Source of the DNA: Patellaria atrata CBS 101060
Lineage: Eukaryota; Ascomycota; Dothideomycetes; Patellariales; Patellariaceae
Direction: 5' to 3'
DNA length: 64,000 nt
Assembly (NCBI GenBank): GCA_010093705.1
Contig: MU006090.1
Coordinates: 748,056 to 812,055, forward strand
Below, in pieces: positions 45,805-58,507 of this stretch. The notes beneath the pieces were generated by a model, which did not search any database, was not told the origin of the DNA, and saw only the letters and a list, made by a program, of their open reading frames with translations. Position numbers and translations under genes: made by a program. Position 1 is the first letter of the stretch. The number at the start of each line of letters is the position of its first letter.

Positions 45805-48723
45805 ATGGGTCCTCCACAGGACACCCTATTCCGCTCTGCGGACATGTCCTTGACCCAGCTCTATATCTCGAATGAAATAGGCCGCGAGGTTGTCAGCGCC
45901 CTAGGCGAACTGGGTGTTATGGATTTCAGAGATGTTAGTATTTCTATATCATAGAGTGATTGTATTGTTAGGTGTGTATGCTTGATTACTAACACCTACT
46001 TCTTACCGTAGTTGAACTCTCAAGTCACAGCCTTCCAACGGACCTTCACACAAGAGATCAGACGACTGGATAATGTAGAGAGACAACTTCGTAAGAGTCT
46101 TGCCTAGAATAGTGCAAGGTATACGACTCTTATCTTGTAATAGGGTACTTCCATGCTCAGATGGAGAAAGCCGGTATACCTATGAGATCCATTTACGAAT
46201 TCTCGAACATGATGGCAGCTCCTACCGCATCTGAGATTGATGAGCTTGCGGATAGGAGTCAAAGCTTGGAGAATAGGATTTCATCCCTCAATGAAAGCTA
46301 TGAAACTTTGAAAAAGAGGGAAGTTGAGCTCACCGAGTGGCGTCATGTCCTGAGGGAAGCCGGGAGCTTCTTTGATAGGGTAGGTAGTTGTTGGTAGGGT
46401 TCTAACGCGATCGAATAGCTAACTAAATTCTCACAGGCACGAGGCCAGACCGAAGAAATTCGTAACTCATTAGACGATGATGACGCTCCCCTCCTTCGCG
46501 ATGTCGAACAGCATAACGGAGATGCGCAAGGCGGTGACAGATCTTTTTCAGTCATGAATATTGGATTCGTTGCAGGTGTTATTCCTCGTGAGCGCATTGC
46601 TGCGTTCGAGCGTATACTTTGGAGAACGCTTCGTGGCAATTTGTACATGAATCAGAAAGAGGTCCCAGAGCCCATCATCAATCCCGAGACCAATGAAGGT
46701 GTCAGCAAGAATGTCTTCATTATTTTCGCACACGGGAAGGAAATCATTGCCAAGATTCGAAAGATATCCGAATCCCTTGGTGCGGAGCTATACAGTGTAG
46801 ATGAGAACAGCGAACTTCGTCGTGATCAGATCCACGAAGTTAACAGCCGTTTGAACGATTTAACCAACGTCTTATCCAATACTAAACGGACATTGGACGC
46901 CGAATTGACAGCTATTGGGCGTAGCCTGGCCGCATGGATGGTAGTAATCAAGAAAGAGAAGGCGGTTTACCAAACCCTCAACAAGTTTTCATACGACCAA
47001 GCTAGGAAGACATTAATTGCTGAAGCTTGGTGTCCCACGAACTCCTTAGGTTTGATCAAGTCGACTCTTCAGGACGTAAACGATCGCGCAGGATTATCCG
47101 TTCCCACTATTGTAAATCAAATCAAAACGTCGAAAACGCCTCCTACATATGTCAAGACAAACAAGTTTACATTGGGCTTCCAGACTATCATAGACGCCTA
47201 CGGAACGGCTAAATATACCGAAGTCAATCCTGGTTTACCGACAATTGTTACCTTTCCCTTTCTTTTCGCGGTCATGTTCGGTGATTTCGGTCATGGTATC
47301 ATCATGACTCTTGCTGCTTGTGCCATGATATACTGGGAGAAACCACTCTCAAGAGGCAAACTAGACGAACTATTTTCTATGGCCTTTTTCGGTAGATATA
47401 TTATGCTGATGATGGGTATATTCTCGATGTACACCGGACTTATCTACTGTGATATGTTCTCGAAGGAAGTCCCGCTTTTCAAGTCGATGTGGGAGTGGCC
47501 TGATGAGATTAATCCTAATAAGACAATGGTCGCACATCGGGTTGACGGCTACGTGTACCCGTTCGGTATAGATTGGAGATGGCACGACACAGGAAATGAT
47601 CTGCTGTTTTCGAACAGTTACAAAATGAAGCTTAGTATCGTTATGGGCTGGGCTCACGTAAGTATTCCTATATCCATACTTTTGACAAAGATTACTAATC
47701 CTAATCAGATGACTTTCTCTCTCTGCTGGTCTTTGGTTAATGCTCGCCACTTCAAGTCACCCATTGATATTTGGGGCAACTTCGTCCCGGGAATGATTTT
47801 CTTTCAATCCATCTTCGGCTACCTTGTTTTCGCCATCGTCTATAAATGGTCCGTGGACTGGCCAGCTCGAGGACAAGACCCGCCAGGTCTTCTCAACATG
47901 TTGATCTACATGTTCTTGCAACCCGGTCACGTTGAGGAAAAACTCTACTCAGGTCAAGCTGGCCTGCAAATTGTGCTACTGCTACTCGCTGTCTCTTGTG
48001 TGCCTATTCTCTTGTTCTTGAAACCTTTCTACCTCCGCCATGAGCATAATAAGGCGCGAGCCCTGGGCTATCGGGGTATTGGTGAGAGTACAAGGGTTAG
48101 CGCCCTCGATGACGAAGATGAAGAGGGCAACACCCTGAACGGTGGACGCGATAGCTTTGCTGATGAGGAGGACGGCGTTGCACTCATCACTCAAGATATC
48201 GGAGAGGGTGATGAAGAACACGAAGAATTCGAATTCTCTGAGGTCATGATCCACCAGGTCATCCACACTATTGGTAAGTACCTTGTGCAAAATATTAAGG
48301 CTGCTATCAAACTTGGACTAACTTCTGGCATAGAATTCTGCTTGAACTGTGTCTCACATACTGCATCCTATCTACGTCTTTGGGCGCTTTCACTTGCGCA
48401 TCAACAACTATCCATCGTGCTTTGGGATATGACTCTCAATATCGCTTTCGGAATGTCCGGAGCACTAGGCGTTTTTGCAATGGTTTGCCTTTTCTACCTC
48501 TGGTTCTTACTCACAGTTTTCGTCCTATGCGTAATGGAGGGAACCAGTGCTATGTTGCACAGTCTGCGACTTCACTGGGTCGAGGCTATGAGCAAACATT
48601 TCATGGGTGATGGGGTAAGTTGCTTGTTTATCGTTTCATTGTGAATAGTTACTGACGTGAGTTCAGGTTGCTTTCCAGCCGTTTAGCTTTAAAATATTAC
48701 TAGAAGAAGAACCGGTAGAGTAA
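45805..48723 (+). CDS. vph1: V-type proton ATPase 116-kDa subunit a
   Basis: Membrane subunit of the V0 sector that forms the proton path. Seven exons: 45805-45933, 46012-46090, 46144-46379, 46437-47657, 47709-48273, 48334-48614 and 48667-48723, giving 855 aa. The cytosolic N-terminal half starts LFRSADMSLTQLYI and contains GFVAGVIPRERIAAFERILWR. The membrane half contains FPFLFAVMFGDFGHG, GMIFFQSIFGYL and the critical SYLRLWALSLAHQQLS, where Arg758 corresponds to the essential arginine of yeast Vph1. The last exon gives VAFQPFSFKILLEEE. Introns 4 (51 nt) and 5 (60 nt) are multiples of three without stops, so they are easily mistaken for coding sequence. Removing them restores MGWAHMTFSLCWSLVNARHF and IHTIEFCLNCVSHTAS. 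Fungi usually have one such gene; vacuolar versus Golgi location cannot be decided. Confidence 0.96.
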
Positions 48724-48927
48724 TGTGGAAGATGTATATTGTCGTGTATGAGCACTTTTTATTAGCTAGACTGTATGAAATGTACAAGCTAGTGATCTTC
48801 TATAGACATATTGTGCTCTAATACTCGATTTGCAGCTTCGTGCACTAATCATAGGTATCCGTGTGGCGGATGTGTAGTACAATCACAGCCGCGGTATCCC
48901 TAACTTCAATCTACAACTTTAGCGTCG

Positions 48928-49240
48928 TTCCCTACAGCTCCGTCATTCCCTACAGTTCACTCATTCCCTACAGTTCACTCATTCCCTACAGTTCACTCAT
49001 TCCCTACAGTTCACTCATTCCCTACAGTTCACTCATTCCCTACAGTNNNNNNNNNNNNNNNNNNNNNNNNNNNNNNNNNNNNNNNNNNNNNNNNNNNNNN
49101 NNNNNNNNNNNNNNNNNNNNNNNNNNNNNNNNNNNNNNNNNNNNNNACAGTTCACTCATTCCCTACAGTTCACTCATTCCCTACAGTTCACTCATTCCCT
49201 ACAGTTCACTCATTCCCTACAGTTCACTCATTCCCTACAG
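48928..49240. repeat. 18-bp minisatellite interrupted by an assembly gap
   Basis: Perfect tandem copies of TTCCCTACAGTTCACTCA: about 5.6 before and 5.2 after a run of 100 N. A first degenerate copy (CTCCGTCA end) lies at 48928. It starts ~205 bp after the vph1 stop. The unit phase across the gap does not fit 100 bp (195 nt between unit starts is not a multiple of 18), so the gap size is nominal and the true copy number is unknown. Confidence 0.97.
49047..49146. other. Assembly gap (100 N)
   Basis: Exactly 100 consecutive N inside the minisatellite, a placeholder gap of unknown real length. Confidence 1.
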
Positions 49241-52169
49241 TCCAACCAATCCGTACCATTCAGTATTCCCAACCCGAGATCCAACCAAACTACTAAATAC
49301 CCCGCTCATTCTTTTCCTTTATCCAACCTCGACCCGAATTCCAAGTCAACCATTTTGCTCCCAATTTCCTCCGCACCAAAAGTAACGAAGCCAATTGCGA
49401 CGAAGTACGACCCACCTACGAAACAAGAGTCAACTTCCCGCAACGACACAATAGCTTCCAGCGGGCTTGTGTTTGTATGCGTTACGGATGGTTCCATAGG
49501 GGGTTCGTGCCTCTATCCAGCTTCCAGCGTTCCTACCGCTTTATGCCTCGACGCTGTACGAGTGTTAGTGAACAGAGTTTGGATGTAGTATGTTGCAGCA
49601 TGTGTGTATGGTCACTCCAGACGAGGAAGGTAGGTTGATCCTACAATCTCCTAGTCTTGAACGCTACTGCTACGGGAATTGGTGGTGTTTTTGAGCCGCA
49701 CGTGTCGTACTGAGGAACAAAGAGATCGGGCGCGATTATTGAGGTCCTACTGAGGATATTGGGGGTTTGGGTGTTTGGGTATAAGGCGCAGTGCGGTCGT
49801 GGCGTTATGATCATCAGTTGATCTGGTGGGTTACGCGCTTTGGGTGGGTGAGGGGGTATATCGATAATCCTTAGTTCTACATGGAGGTTTCCACTGCCAA
49901 TCTCTTTGCTGATTGTGAGCATTTCCATGGATCTTGTGGCTTCCTCCAAGTATGAAAGTATCTATTGTATCCTTGTAACGCGCGGGATATCTTGATTGTT
50001 CACAATCGAGAGTAATGTCGCCGTGCTGCTTCAGACCTCCTTGGATAACATCGTGGGATCGTGGTCATACCGGTGAAGCTAACGATTGGGTTGAGAGATG
50101 AGAGGTGTCGAAGGGAAGGAAACCATACTTGGGATATCAGCACGACGTGATAATCTGTACTAATATATAAAGCTATAATCCGATAGACTGAGTTTTTGGA
50201 GCAGAATAAGGCTACAGGGTCATTTCAAGAATCTGAACGAAGGAAGTGGTGCGTATAGATAGTGTCTGTTGGCATTGAGCTTTGGATTGAATGAATACTC
50301 ATAGATCAGATAGAAACATCCCAACCACGACCTTCAAGTCTAAAGTGGTGACACATTAGGTTATATGAGTACTTGGTAAGGCGTTCGAAAGCTTGATAGG
50401 TGACGGGATGGTGAACCAGTCTGCGTATCTTTGTGTAGAAGACCTAAGCTTTTATGGGGGTGGCGAGATAGATATATGAAGTAGATCGATATGATTTTAA
50501 CTGAATGAGTTGATAATCCTACTTTAGTATCAGATAAAGAGAACTTCAGATTGGGACACTGATTTCCTAAGACTTAAGGTAGAGAAAAAAAAAATTCACT
50601 ATCAAGGACTATATTGAAGATTCTGACTGAGTGTACAATTTTAACTTTGCTACACAAATTGCGCCCTAGAAAATCTTACCACAGATAATCTTAAGCGCGC
50701 CTCAGGCCTCGACGTGGTTCTTGGGATGATACTCTAAACTGTTGAATACTCGACCTCTTGTATCAGAGTCATCCTGAAGCAATACGAAGCAAGAACTGAC
50801 CTCGCCACTAAAGATATTTACAGCATAATGTTTGCTCGACGAACGACGAAGATACTTCCACGCCGACGGAGTAAAGAAGCCTTCGGTCAATCATTGATCG
50901 TGTATTATCGATGAGTCTAGTAGCTAGGACTCAAAGTTCCTGGAAACAGGAAGCCTAGACTCGGAAAAAGCATCTGAAAAGAAAGTTCAGTTATCTGTTG
51001 AGAGCGTCAATCAGTTGCGATACGTCACGGTTCCACTCTCCTAATATGGTCAGTGTTGCACCAACAAGAGGATGCTTCGAAGTGATACTGCGGACAAAGC
51101 ATACTAAATCCCGAAATCCAACAAGTAGATAACTGTAGAGAGACGTTGAACACTAAGTGTGGTTCGCCGAATTCGTGAGCTGCTCGCCGGTCGAAAACAT
51201 CTATCTGCATAAGTCTGCGTGTGGAGTGTTACACATGGGGGCTCGCATAGCTGCAGACGAAACGAAACGAAACGAAACGATGGAAAATAACTCTCATGGA
51301 CGGTCTGGAGATGTTGGAGTAACCTTTGTCTAAGGCGACAAGCGTCTATGGCCACAGAGAAGACAGCGCCTTGCATGAAATCCATCAGCAGATTCGCGAA
51401 CTGGCACTGAAGAAATAGAAAATAGTTCTAAGTGCACCTGATGGAATATTCCTATCTGTACAGCCCTACGGGATTCGGACTGCTAATTTTGACGAAGGAT
51501 GACGCGCCACTATTTGCGTAAGTGAAGCCACGAAGCCATGTTATTTCGAAGATCATTAGTCCTAGAGGAATCTGGTTCAAGATCAGTAAGTCCTATGGAG
51601 CATTACGTCTATCCGAATCTGAAGTTGAAATCCTCAGAGACTGCAAGTGTCGCGGATTTTAGGGCTGCATTCCATATACTAGTCTGCGAAGGGCCTTTAG
51701 TAAAGACATCCAGGTTGTATTAATTGGAGTATTCTCTTGTAAGAGGGTGTGATGTTGAGAGAAACAACCACTAGTTCTGTAGATAGTGGCGGAAACATCT
51801 CTCTCACATGAAACAGAAGATGAGAACTGGGGATCAGTGTGTGGTTATCTCGTCTCAAAGGTTCTTCGGCCGCACGTCGGGTCGCTCTCAAGTCAATCGA
51901 CGGGAGGTGGTGACCTTGTCACAGTTGGGTTACACTGAAATCATAATTAAAGATGCGTTTAAGATGTAGAACTTCTTCAAAATCAGGAACTATCTCCACC
52001 ACCCAAGAACAATGTTTTGGTACGCTTTACCAAAACAAACACAAAGCAAATTACTTTGCTAACATATGGATGCGAACTGGAATCTCCAGCTCGCGAGTTT
52101 GTGAAACGGATCAGCGCCCATCTCTGGACTCTTGGATCCCACATGATGTGCGTCAAGGTCAATGTCTAA
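49241..52169. other. Gene-poor region with coding-like relics
   Basis: 2.9 kb without an intact gene. Minus-strand stop-free stretches at 51210-51025, ~51090-51000 and 50890-50702 have protein-like composition (for example GATLTILGEWNRDVSQLIDAL and FTPSAWKYLRRSS) but lie in different frames. They may be pieces of one decayed minus-strand gene of unrecognised family. A short tandem repeat of ACGAA lies at 51257-51280. A poly-A run is at ~50585-50594. Confidence 0.3.
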
Positions 52170-52509
52170 GAGATCCCGTCCCTCCGTACCCTATGTTCTT
52201 GGCAAGATGGGGATAGCATATTCTATCTCCTCTCTCGAGACTACACCCTTCTCACAAGCTCTGGGGAAGGCGATCCAGTGGTTGACAGAATACAAGAATG
52301 CGGCACAGGCGGATCTCTCTGGGGGATCGGAAGCGAAGCCATCTGCAAAGTGAAGGGTTTGGCGTGAAGACCGGCAACTCGAAGCTGATTCTATCGCCTT
52401 CATTAGCGACAATTGCTCCTCTGTACCATTGCCCGAAGCTATCTACTCCTGGATCGACCAACCCGTCAACCGCAATTACCTTATATCCCAAGTTCTACCA
52501 GATACTTGA
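52170..52509 (+). pseudogene. Decayed APH-type phosphotransferase fragment
   Basis: Fungal phosphotransferase (APH/protein-kinase-like) N-terminal lobe remnant. In one frame to ~52353 it reads ...GGSLWGIGSEAICKVK, the family's strand pair with the ATP-site lysine (compare 'VWxIGxxxxCKVKxW'). From ~52358 the match continues in a different frame (WREDRQLEADSIAFISDN, then SVPLPEAIYSWIDQPVNRNYL), corresponding to the family's 'EAxTIxFVxxxxxxVPVPEVIxxWVDxxxNRxFL'. A one-base frameshift at 52353-52360 therefore splits the homology, and a TGA at 52507-52509 ends it. The upstream boundary is a TAA at 52167-52169. The rest of the domain (HGD and DxD loops) was not found nearby. A missed intron at the frameshift is possible but no good donor/acceptor pair is visible. 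Confidence 0.5.
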
Positions 52510-55500
52510 ATCAAGCATAGGACATTGCCACAAAGAAGATAGCAGAGGAGTATGTATAAGCCATGGTTCCACAGCCTTATCTGTCTGTCAATCAGTTTGC
52601 TACGTCAGTATTTTTAAAGTAATGAGGATATAAAATATCCTGTGATCGACTGAAAGTGGGGGTGAGCTATCTGGTACATTACTATTGCAGAGTAACCAGC
52701 TACCTGAGAAACGACGTTGGTTTGCCCTGAAGAACAATCGAATTTATTCAGGTTAAATCTGTTAAATCTTCAGAGGAAAGGATGGTGAATCCTTAATATC
52801 TCATTTTCATTTCTTATAGTATACTTATGTTATTTACTAGAATAGTGTAGAACTAGAATAATTACGAGTAAACCAACTACCCCTCGGTTTAGCCTACGTA
52901 ATGCTGCCGGGAGACAATACGGAACGAACGAGACAACAGTAGTACCTACTGTAGCAATGAAAGTACTTGTACCTTTGGAACTTTTTAGCCTGTGTTGCTT
53001 CCACTAGTCTGGCATCGGGACAAGTCGGATGTGGTTCCTTTGAGTAAGTTAATGCCACCATAAGGCTGGTGCCTGATTCATGCCTTAGCTTACTTGTGTA
53101 GACCGGAGCATTAATATTCCCTTGTGAGGTGATGGTGTTGAACGTTGCCAGAAATCATCACTGGCTCTACTATTTTGAGATAGTGTCGGAAGCATTCTCC
53201 ATTCTTTCTCGATAGTAATTGAAACAGACTACTTGTACTCTGTATAACCGAACATTACGTATCCAACAGTAGACATGGATGTTGGCGAATGATGTCTCTA
53301 TTCGGCTATACGAGAGATCTACTTGTTGCGTTTCACGTCGTTGAACAGAACGACACACAGCAAGTCTCAGTTGACGCTGAGGCGCTTCAGGATCGCCCGT
53401 GGTTCGCTGGCGTTTCCAGCCTTACAAGATACAGTTTAAGGATCATGAATCCTTTCAACGGTGGATGCCGTGCGACAGTAAGACATACCCATTCGAAAGT
53501 CTTGATGACGATGTTAGCTGCTAAGGTAAGTTGATATACTTCCACTGACATGCACATTCTAGACTCCTTTAAGGAGACTTTTAAAGATTATTAGCTGGCG
53601 TCATCTTGCTCTCTCCGATGATAGGGTCTTCGCGACAAGAGATTAATGTATTCCAAATTGCTCCTCTCGCGAGCTCCGGTCTGCGGACTCGCTATTTTCC
53701 TTGTATAAAATTCCGGTCAACGAGCTACTAGGTTTGTTTATGACCCTTTTGGTCGACCATTTCGCAGGGACCCTTTCAACGCATCTGACAGGGAGATGAC
53801 GAATGATTAGTGTTGTACTGTTATCAGAAGTGACATGTTCGATTGATGATTTGGGCAGCTGAAAGGATAAAGATCCTTCCGTGCGGGTACTTGCGTGTTT
53901 TGACATTCGACATCTACGAGCCTGTGACCAGCTACGTTTGAGGTTTATTTCTTCAATAATGATTAACATGTAAGCGCAATGCATGTGATAAGATGAAATT
54001 TCAGCTGAGCTGGGGATCGACCAGTCGAGTTCAGATATGATGCACTTCGTACAGTACGGTATATCAGAATCTCATCCACTCCCACGTTCTGCTTCTTGAC
54101 GAGAATAGGAAGGTGAGTATATCTTTCCCAGAGTAATAAGCGAATTTGTCGAGTCCGAGTAAATGTCCGTCATATAATGAATTTGCTCTCGTGTCACTAG
54201 TTCTGGGGGATTTGGGTGAGCTGGATGCGGGCTTACCGATAGTTATATCCGACAATACGGTTTGGTGTGGTTCTTCATCTTTAAAAGCTGACGGGCTACA
54301 GAATTGTGTGCGACTTGAAACGCAAAGACCCATACCAATATTTTGAAAAAACCTCCGGCCACGCCGTGTAAGTGGAAACGATCTCGCAGCTTACCGCGCG
54401 TACACCCAGATACTGGGAATTCGTCAATAATGAAGTCTTTCGTACTGATGTATCCAGGGTTTCTTCCACCCCACGAGCCGGCGAAAACTTGCAAAGGACA
54501 AATTATGTAAAGATACGCCTGCTGTAAGATATGAGGACGTTAGAGCCGACCTAGCAGAGGTGCTACACTCTTTCGCGACTGTACTCCGCAGAGTTGCAGA
54601 TAATGCAATGTGTGAGACTGCCGTAGAGGATTCGCACTCCGCTTTTAAAGATTGTGCAGGGCTTTGAATCCTTCAGACTTCGACGACTCCACGAGCAGGT
54701 CGAAGAGCTTCTGATGACGCAGCTCTCTTATTAGTACGGGTAACCTCAGTGATAGCATACAGATGATGGTGAAGATTTTGCAACCCCTGAAACGTTGAAT
54801 AATCGGATGAGGCTAAAGTGCATCCATAGGAAGATTCCAGTGATTGCGCACCTGTGAACATAACCGTTTTTCTACAGCATGCAATAATCCACGATGGTTA
54901 GCCTATCCCCAACCTGCTAATAAGGCACGCACGAGGGGATGAAACCATGCTCTAAAAAGAGTGGTCATGGTATGGAGCAAGCGATGCGGGAACAACGTCA
55001 CAGTAACTTCCACAATACTACGGCTGATAAGTTCTCAGAGGTCATTTTGCAGTTTGCAAATCTGATTCGTCTCATCAATTCTCAGAAAGAAGAGAGCGAA
55101 AACCCAAAACTTTTCGTTTGAGTTGTTCACACGGCCAAAAAAGTCAAGACAAACACGTTGTAAAGGCGGGAAGCCGATGTGGGGATGAACAAGATGGTGG
55201 AGATTGCGTTTCCCCGTCCCCGTCAACCTTGATCCATACCCGTGAACCGAGCGTTTTGGCTACAGTAAGGTATGAGTAAGGTCTCGGCCGTATTATGCAT
55301 ATTTTTTTTTTTTGCCATTATTAGGTACTCTGTTATTGTGAAATCTTGAATGTTGGTGTTGAAGTTATGTCAATAATGTTCATCCTATGAACAATCAACC
55401 AAACTGCTACAGTAGTTAATAGCGTAAGGTAGTTGTTGTCAAATCCAGAAACAGACATAATGGAATGCGCAAACGACAGCTATTTCTGATCTACGCTCTT

Positions 55501-57400
55501 CAATAATGCTTTAATTATTAGCCATAACTTTTCCATCAGCCATCAATACAAGCATCGGATGTTCGATCTCTATATGTAGAAGGGCGCTTATTATTTGCAT
55601 TTCGCACGTGGCTTAACATCTCTTCTGCGCTTTTGTGGGGAATAAAGTTCTTGTTGTTTTTGTGTTTCTGCCGATCGCAACAAGTGAGTTACAGAGAATA
55701 AATATAGAGAGCCGCTAATTAAGACCACCCTTAGCGCGTTGTGCCCTTTGGTGTACTAGACGGGCGGAGTCACCTCTACCGAAGCTTACGCCAAGGCACA
55801 CTCTAAAATGATACCTGCTGGTACTTTGAGGACCGAGGGCATCGGTGTGTGTTTGTTGTTGGTATTGCGAAAAAAAAAAAAAATCAGGCATGAAACGTTC
55901 GACACTTCGAAATATGCTCAATTTCATTATGGCCAATCGAAGAATGAGATGCGAAAACTTCTAGGGAAAAGGAAGAGCAAGGGAGTGAGAACGCTATCGA
56001 GCCAACAATGTAGATCTGCATCAGCAACGACAACATTGAGTATCAGGATTCCGCTACGATAGGCTCCGTTTTAAAGATATGTGCTTCGTTGATTGCACAT
56101 TCATGTCGAGATTTCAGTATCAAGGTCGTTCAGTTGTTATCATTCGTCGTTGAGGACTTCAAACCCGTCGGAGACTTCCACCAACACGCCAATCGTGTCA
56201 TCAAGTAATAATTGGGCGCACTATCCAGAGGTTCCGGAGCAGACTAATAATATAAGTTAGCTGTAAGTTCAACAAGACACGCCGCGTAAAGTAGTCCGGC
56301 AATCAGTAAAATGGTCTTGAAATCATGGGCTCGGGATACTCTTGTACTTCAGGAATACAAGCCCGTGGTGCTTCCGATGGGATGCCGTAGATGCCTCAGG
56401 TCATTCATGGTTCTGAAGTCACCCTGCAGTATTCCAATATGAAAAGGATTTAGCGGCAACCGAGGGAGAGGTTTCACCGGAAAGCATCCACTTCTCCTCC
56501 CCTGTGCTCGCTGATAATTGGCGAGACCTATGAATTTCAGACACGCAAGACACTCTCCTCACGTCGATTATTAGTCTCATTCCTTAAAACAATCCAGTAT
56601 GAGCGAAAAACTCGGTTGAAAGATAGTCCTACTACTCAGACGACAAGAATAACACAGCTTGTGGACCGAAGTACCGCATTTGTACAGTACCGGATCGTGC
56701 ATCATGTCACCGACTTGGATCGCCATCGTCCAGCGTGCGTTACGTTACCTGTCTAGCGATTCAGAGGGGAAGTCTAGTCTAGTGTAGCACGGGCACAATA
56801 ACGCTCTGAGCCGGAAGTGTCATGAGTGTTTAGGGCTGACCTAAGGGATGATTGGCCGTCTTGATTACTTCTTCACCTTCGTCGTTCTGGGATGGTATTA
56901 CGAGAGACGGACAAGCATCGATGATTCTCATTGTGGATAAAGTAATTGCTTACATACATTTTCGAAGTAGCCGTTCAGAGGCTCTAAAGGGACCTTGGGA
57001 GTTCACCCCTCGACTTTTTTGTCGCAGAAGGCTGAGCGGCTTTGCGGGAAGGAGGAAAACAAACCGCAGTGCGGGTCGAGCTCCCCCAGGGTTGCGATAG
57101 GGTTGGAGGGTGATGGTCAAGGGGTATGAAGACCAAAATAGTGCACGTCCTGGGGTAGTACTGCACCGTGGATGGTCGAAAGTCAAAGCCTCGTCCAAAT
57201 GAGAGTTAGCGAGAAGCCTCTTCATGCAAACCCGAACCGCAGCGATGACTTTTCTCCTTGGAGTCCTGGATGCTTGCGCTTGACATTTTTGGTTTTTTGT
57301 TATTTCAAGCATCATCTCTTCGATGCACATCCTTGGCTTGCAGTTCGTGCAGACTTGCAGTCACGTCGGAGGGTTTAGGTTGGAGCTTTTCGAGAGCCTG
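52510..57400. other. Gene-poor region
   Basis: 4.9 kb with no intact gene. A stop-bounded coding-like stretch on the + strand at 54449-54667 (for example DVRADLAEVLHSFATVLRRV) and a small ATG frame at 54939-55121 (KFSEVILQFANLIRLIN) look helical and may be relics of one gene, but no family was recognised. Homopolymer runs lie at ~55302-55315 (T) and ~55870-55883 (A). GTACAGTAC occurs at 54049-54057 and 56682-56690. Other short frames look random. Confidence 0.35.
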
Positions 57401-58507
57401 GTCAACCGGTATCTCTCAGACTCTCACATTACTCCTCCATCTTCCAAGTTCCCCATATCCATTTTTGGCATATTCTTTTTCTGCTGTGCTTCCTACCTTT
57501 ACCTGTTGTAGTTCTACCTTTTGCTACAACCTGCTCTTGAGTCTTGACTTGACTTGCGCTTGTCTGGCCCTCATTGTTGTTCTTGTCCTCTAACGTCCAA
57601 TTTTCGCTACTGCATCTTACTACCACTTGCATGCCCTTCACTAAGTTCACCTCGTGCTCTGATCCCCTTCTCCGCGCCTCCTGTAACCGTTTGGAACGTT
57701 GGCTTGCAGTTTCCAACGCCATGCCCGTATCGACGGCATCTTTTAACTGATCTCTCAAGCGTGAAAGCGTCCTGTTCGATCAAAAGAGCCGCTGCACTAT
57801 CTCCCTGTATTTCCCCTGTACCTACCTTGTATATCCCATTATCCCTATCCCTCAACCCTACCGCACAGCCATTGGCGGTACCTTACCTTACCTGGTTTCT
57901 TGCTGCAAGTGAAAGGTGGGAGGGTCCCCCGGTCTCCATATCCCGAAGTAGTTCTCTCCCCTGGTATCCCAAAGATCTATATTTCCACGCGGGTACGCGC
58001 TACGCAACAGCACAGCCGAGTTTGTAATATTCTTTTCCCACCTCAACTACTATTTTCCAAGTATATCGTCATGCCAATTATCCTTACTCGTTGGCGCAGC
58101 GATTACCGAAATATCTAAAGCCCAGAAATAATGAAACGACCATAATATCTATTCTCTCTAATACCATCTCAGCTCGGCTGCACTGGAGGGAACTAAATAG
58201 GCTTCCAATCCTTCCGTCTCGGTTTGCTTTCTGAATATTCGCCCCTATCCCGTTCCCATCCGGCTCTTCTTCCATAGGATATCCTAACATCTTCTTGGAC
58301 TGTGCTGCCCGATTCAGCCTTTGTCCCCGGCTTTTCTTGCTTAGGACCTGCAGTCGTGCTGCCGCAGCTTCTATCTGCATATCAAACCGTCGCTTCAAAA
58401 ATAAAGATCCCACCTTGTCAAACCTGGGGTTAACTTCTCCGATAGCACCTAGAATCTCATCTGAAAGTTTCATATATCTATCCGCCATCTCCTTCTTCGC
58501 CGCCAGA
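57401..58507 (+). promoter_or_regulatory. Probable promoter/leader of the C2H2 regulator gene
   Basis: 1.1 kb upstream of the regulator start. From ~57430 to ~57860 the + strand is strongly pyrimidine-rich (CT blocks), a usual feature of fungal core promoters and leaders. A 157-codon frame at 57554-58027 opens with TTG and is compositional. No start-proximal ATG in frame with the regulator precedes 58508. Boundaries are inference. Confidence 0.4.

Noticed and set aside
48861-49385. 174-codon frame through the minisatellite
   Set aside because: It consists of the repeat (IPYSSL) and the N gap; an 18-bp unit keeps any frame open.
49641-49949. 102-codon minus-strand frame
   Set aside because: It opens with TTG, has no recognised domain and lies in the gene-poor region; kept out for lack of support.
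57554-58027. 157-codon frame upstream of the C2H2 regulator
   Set aside because: It opens with TTG and is Ser/Pro/Leu-rich because the DNA is pyrimidine-rich; it is more likely leader or promoter.
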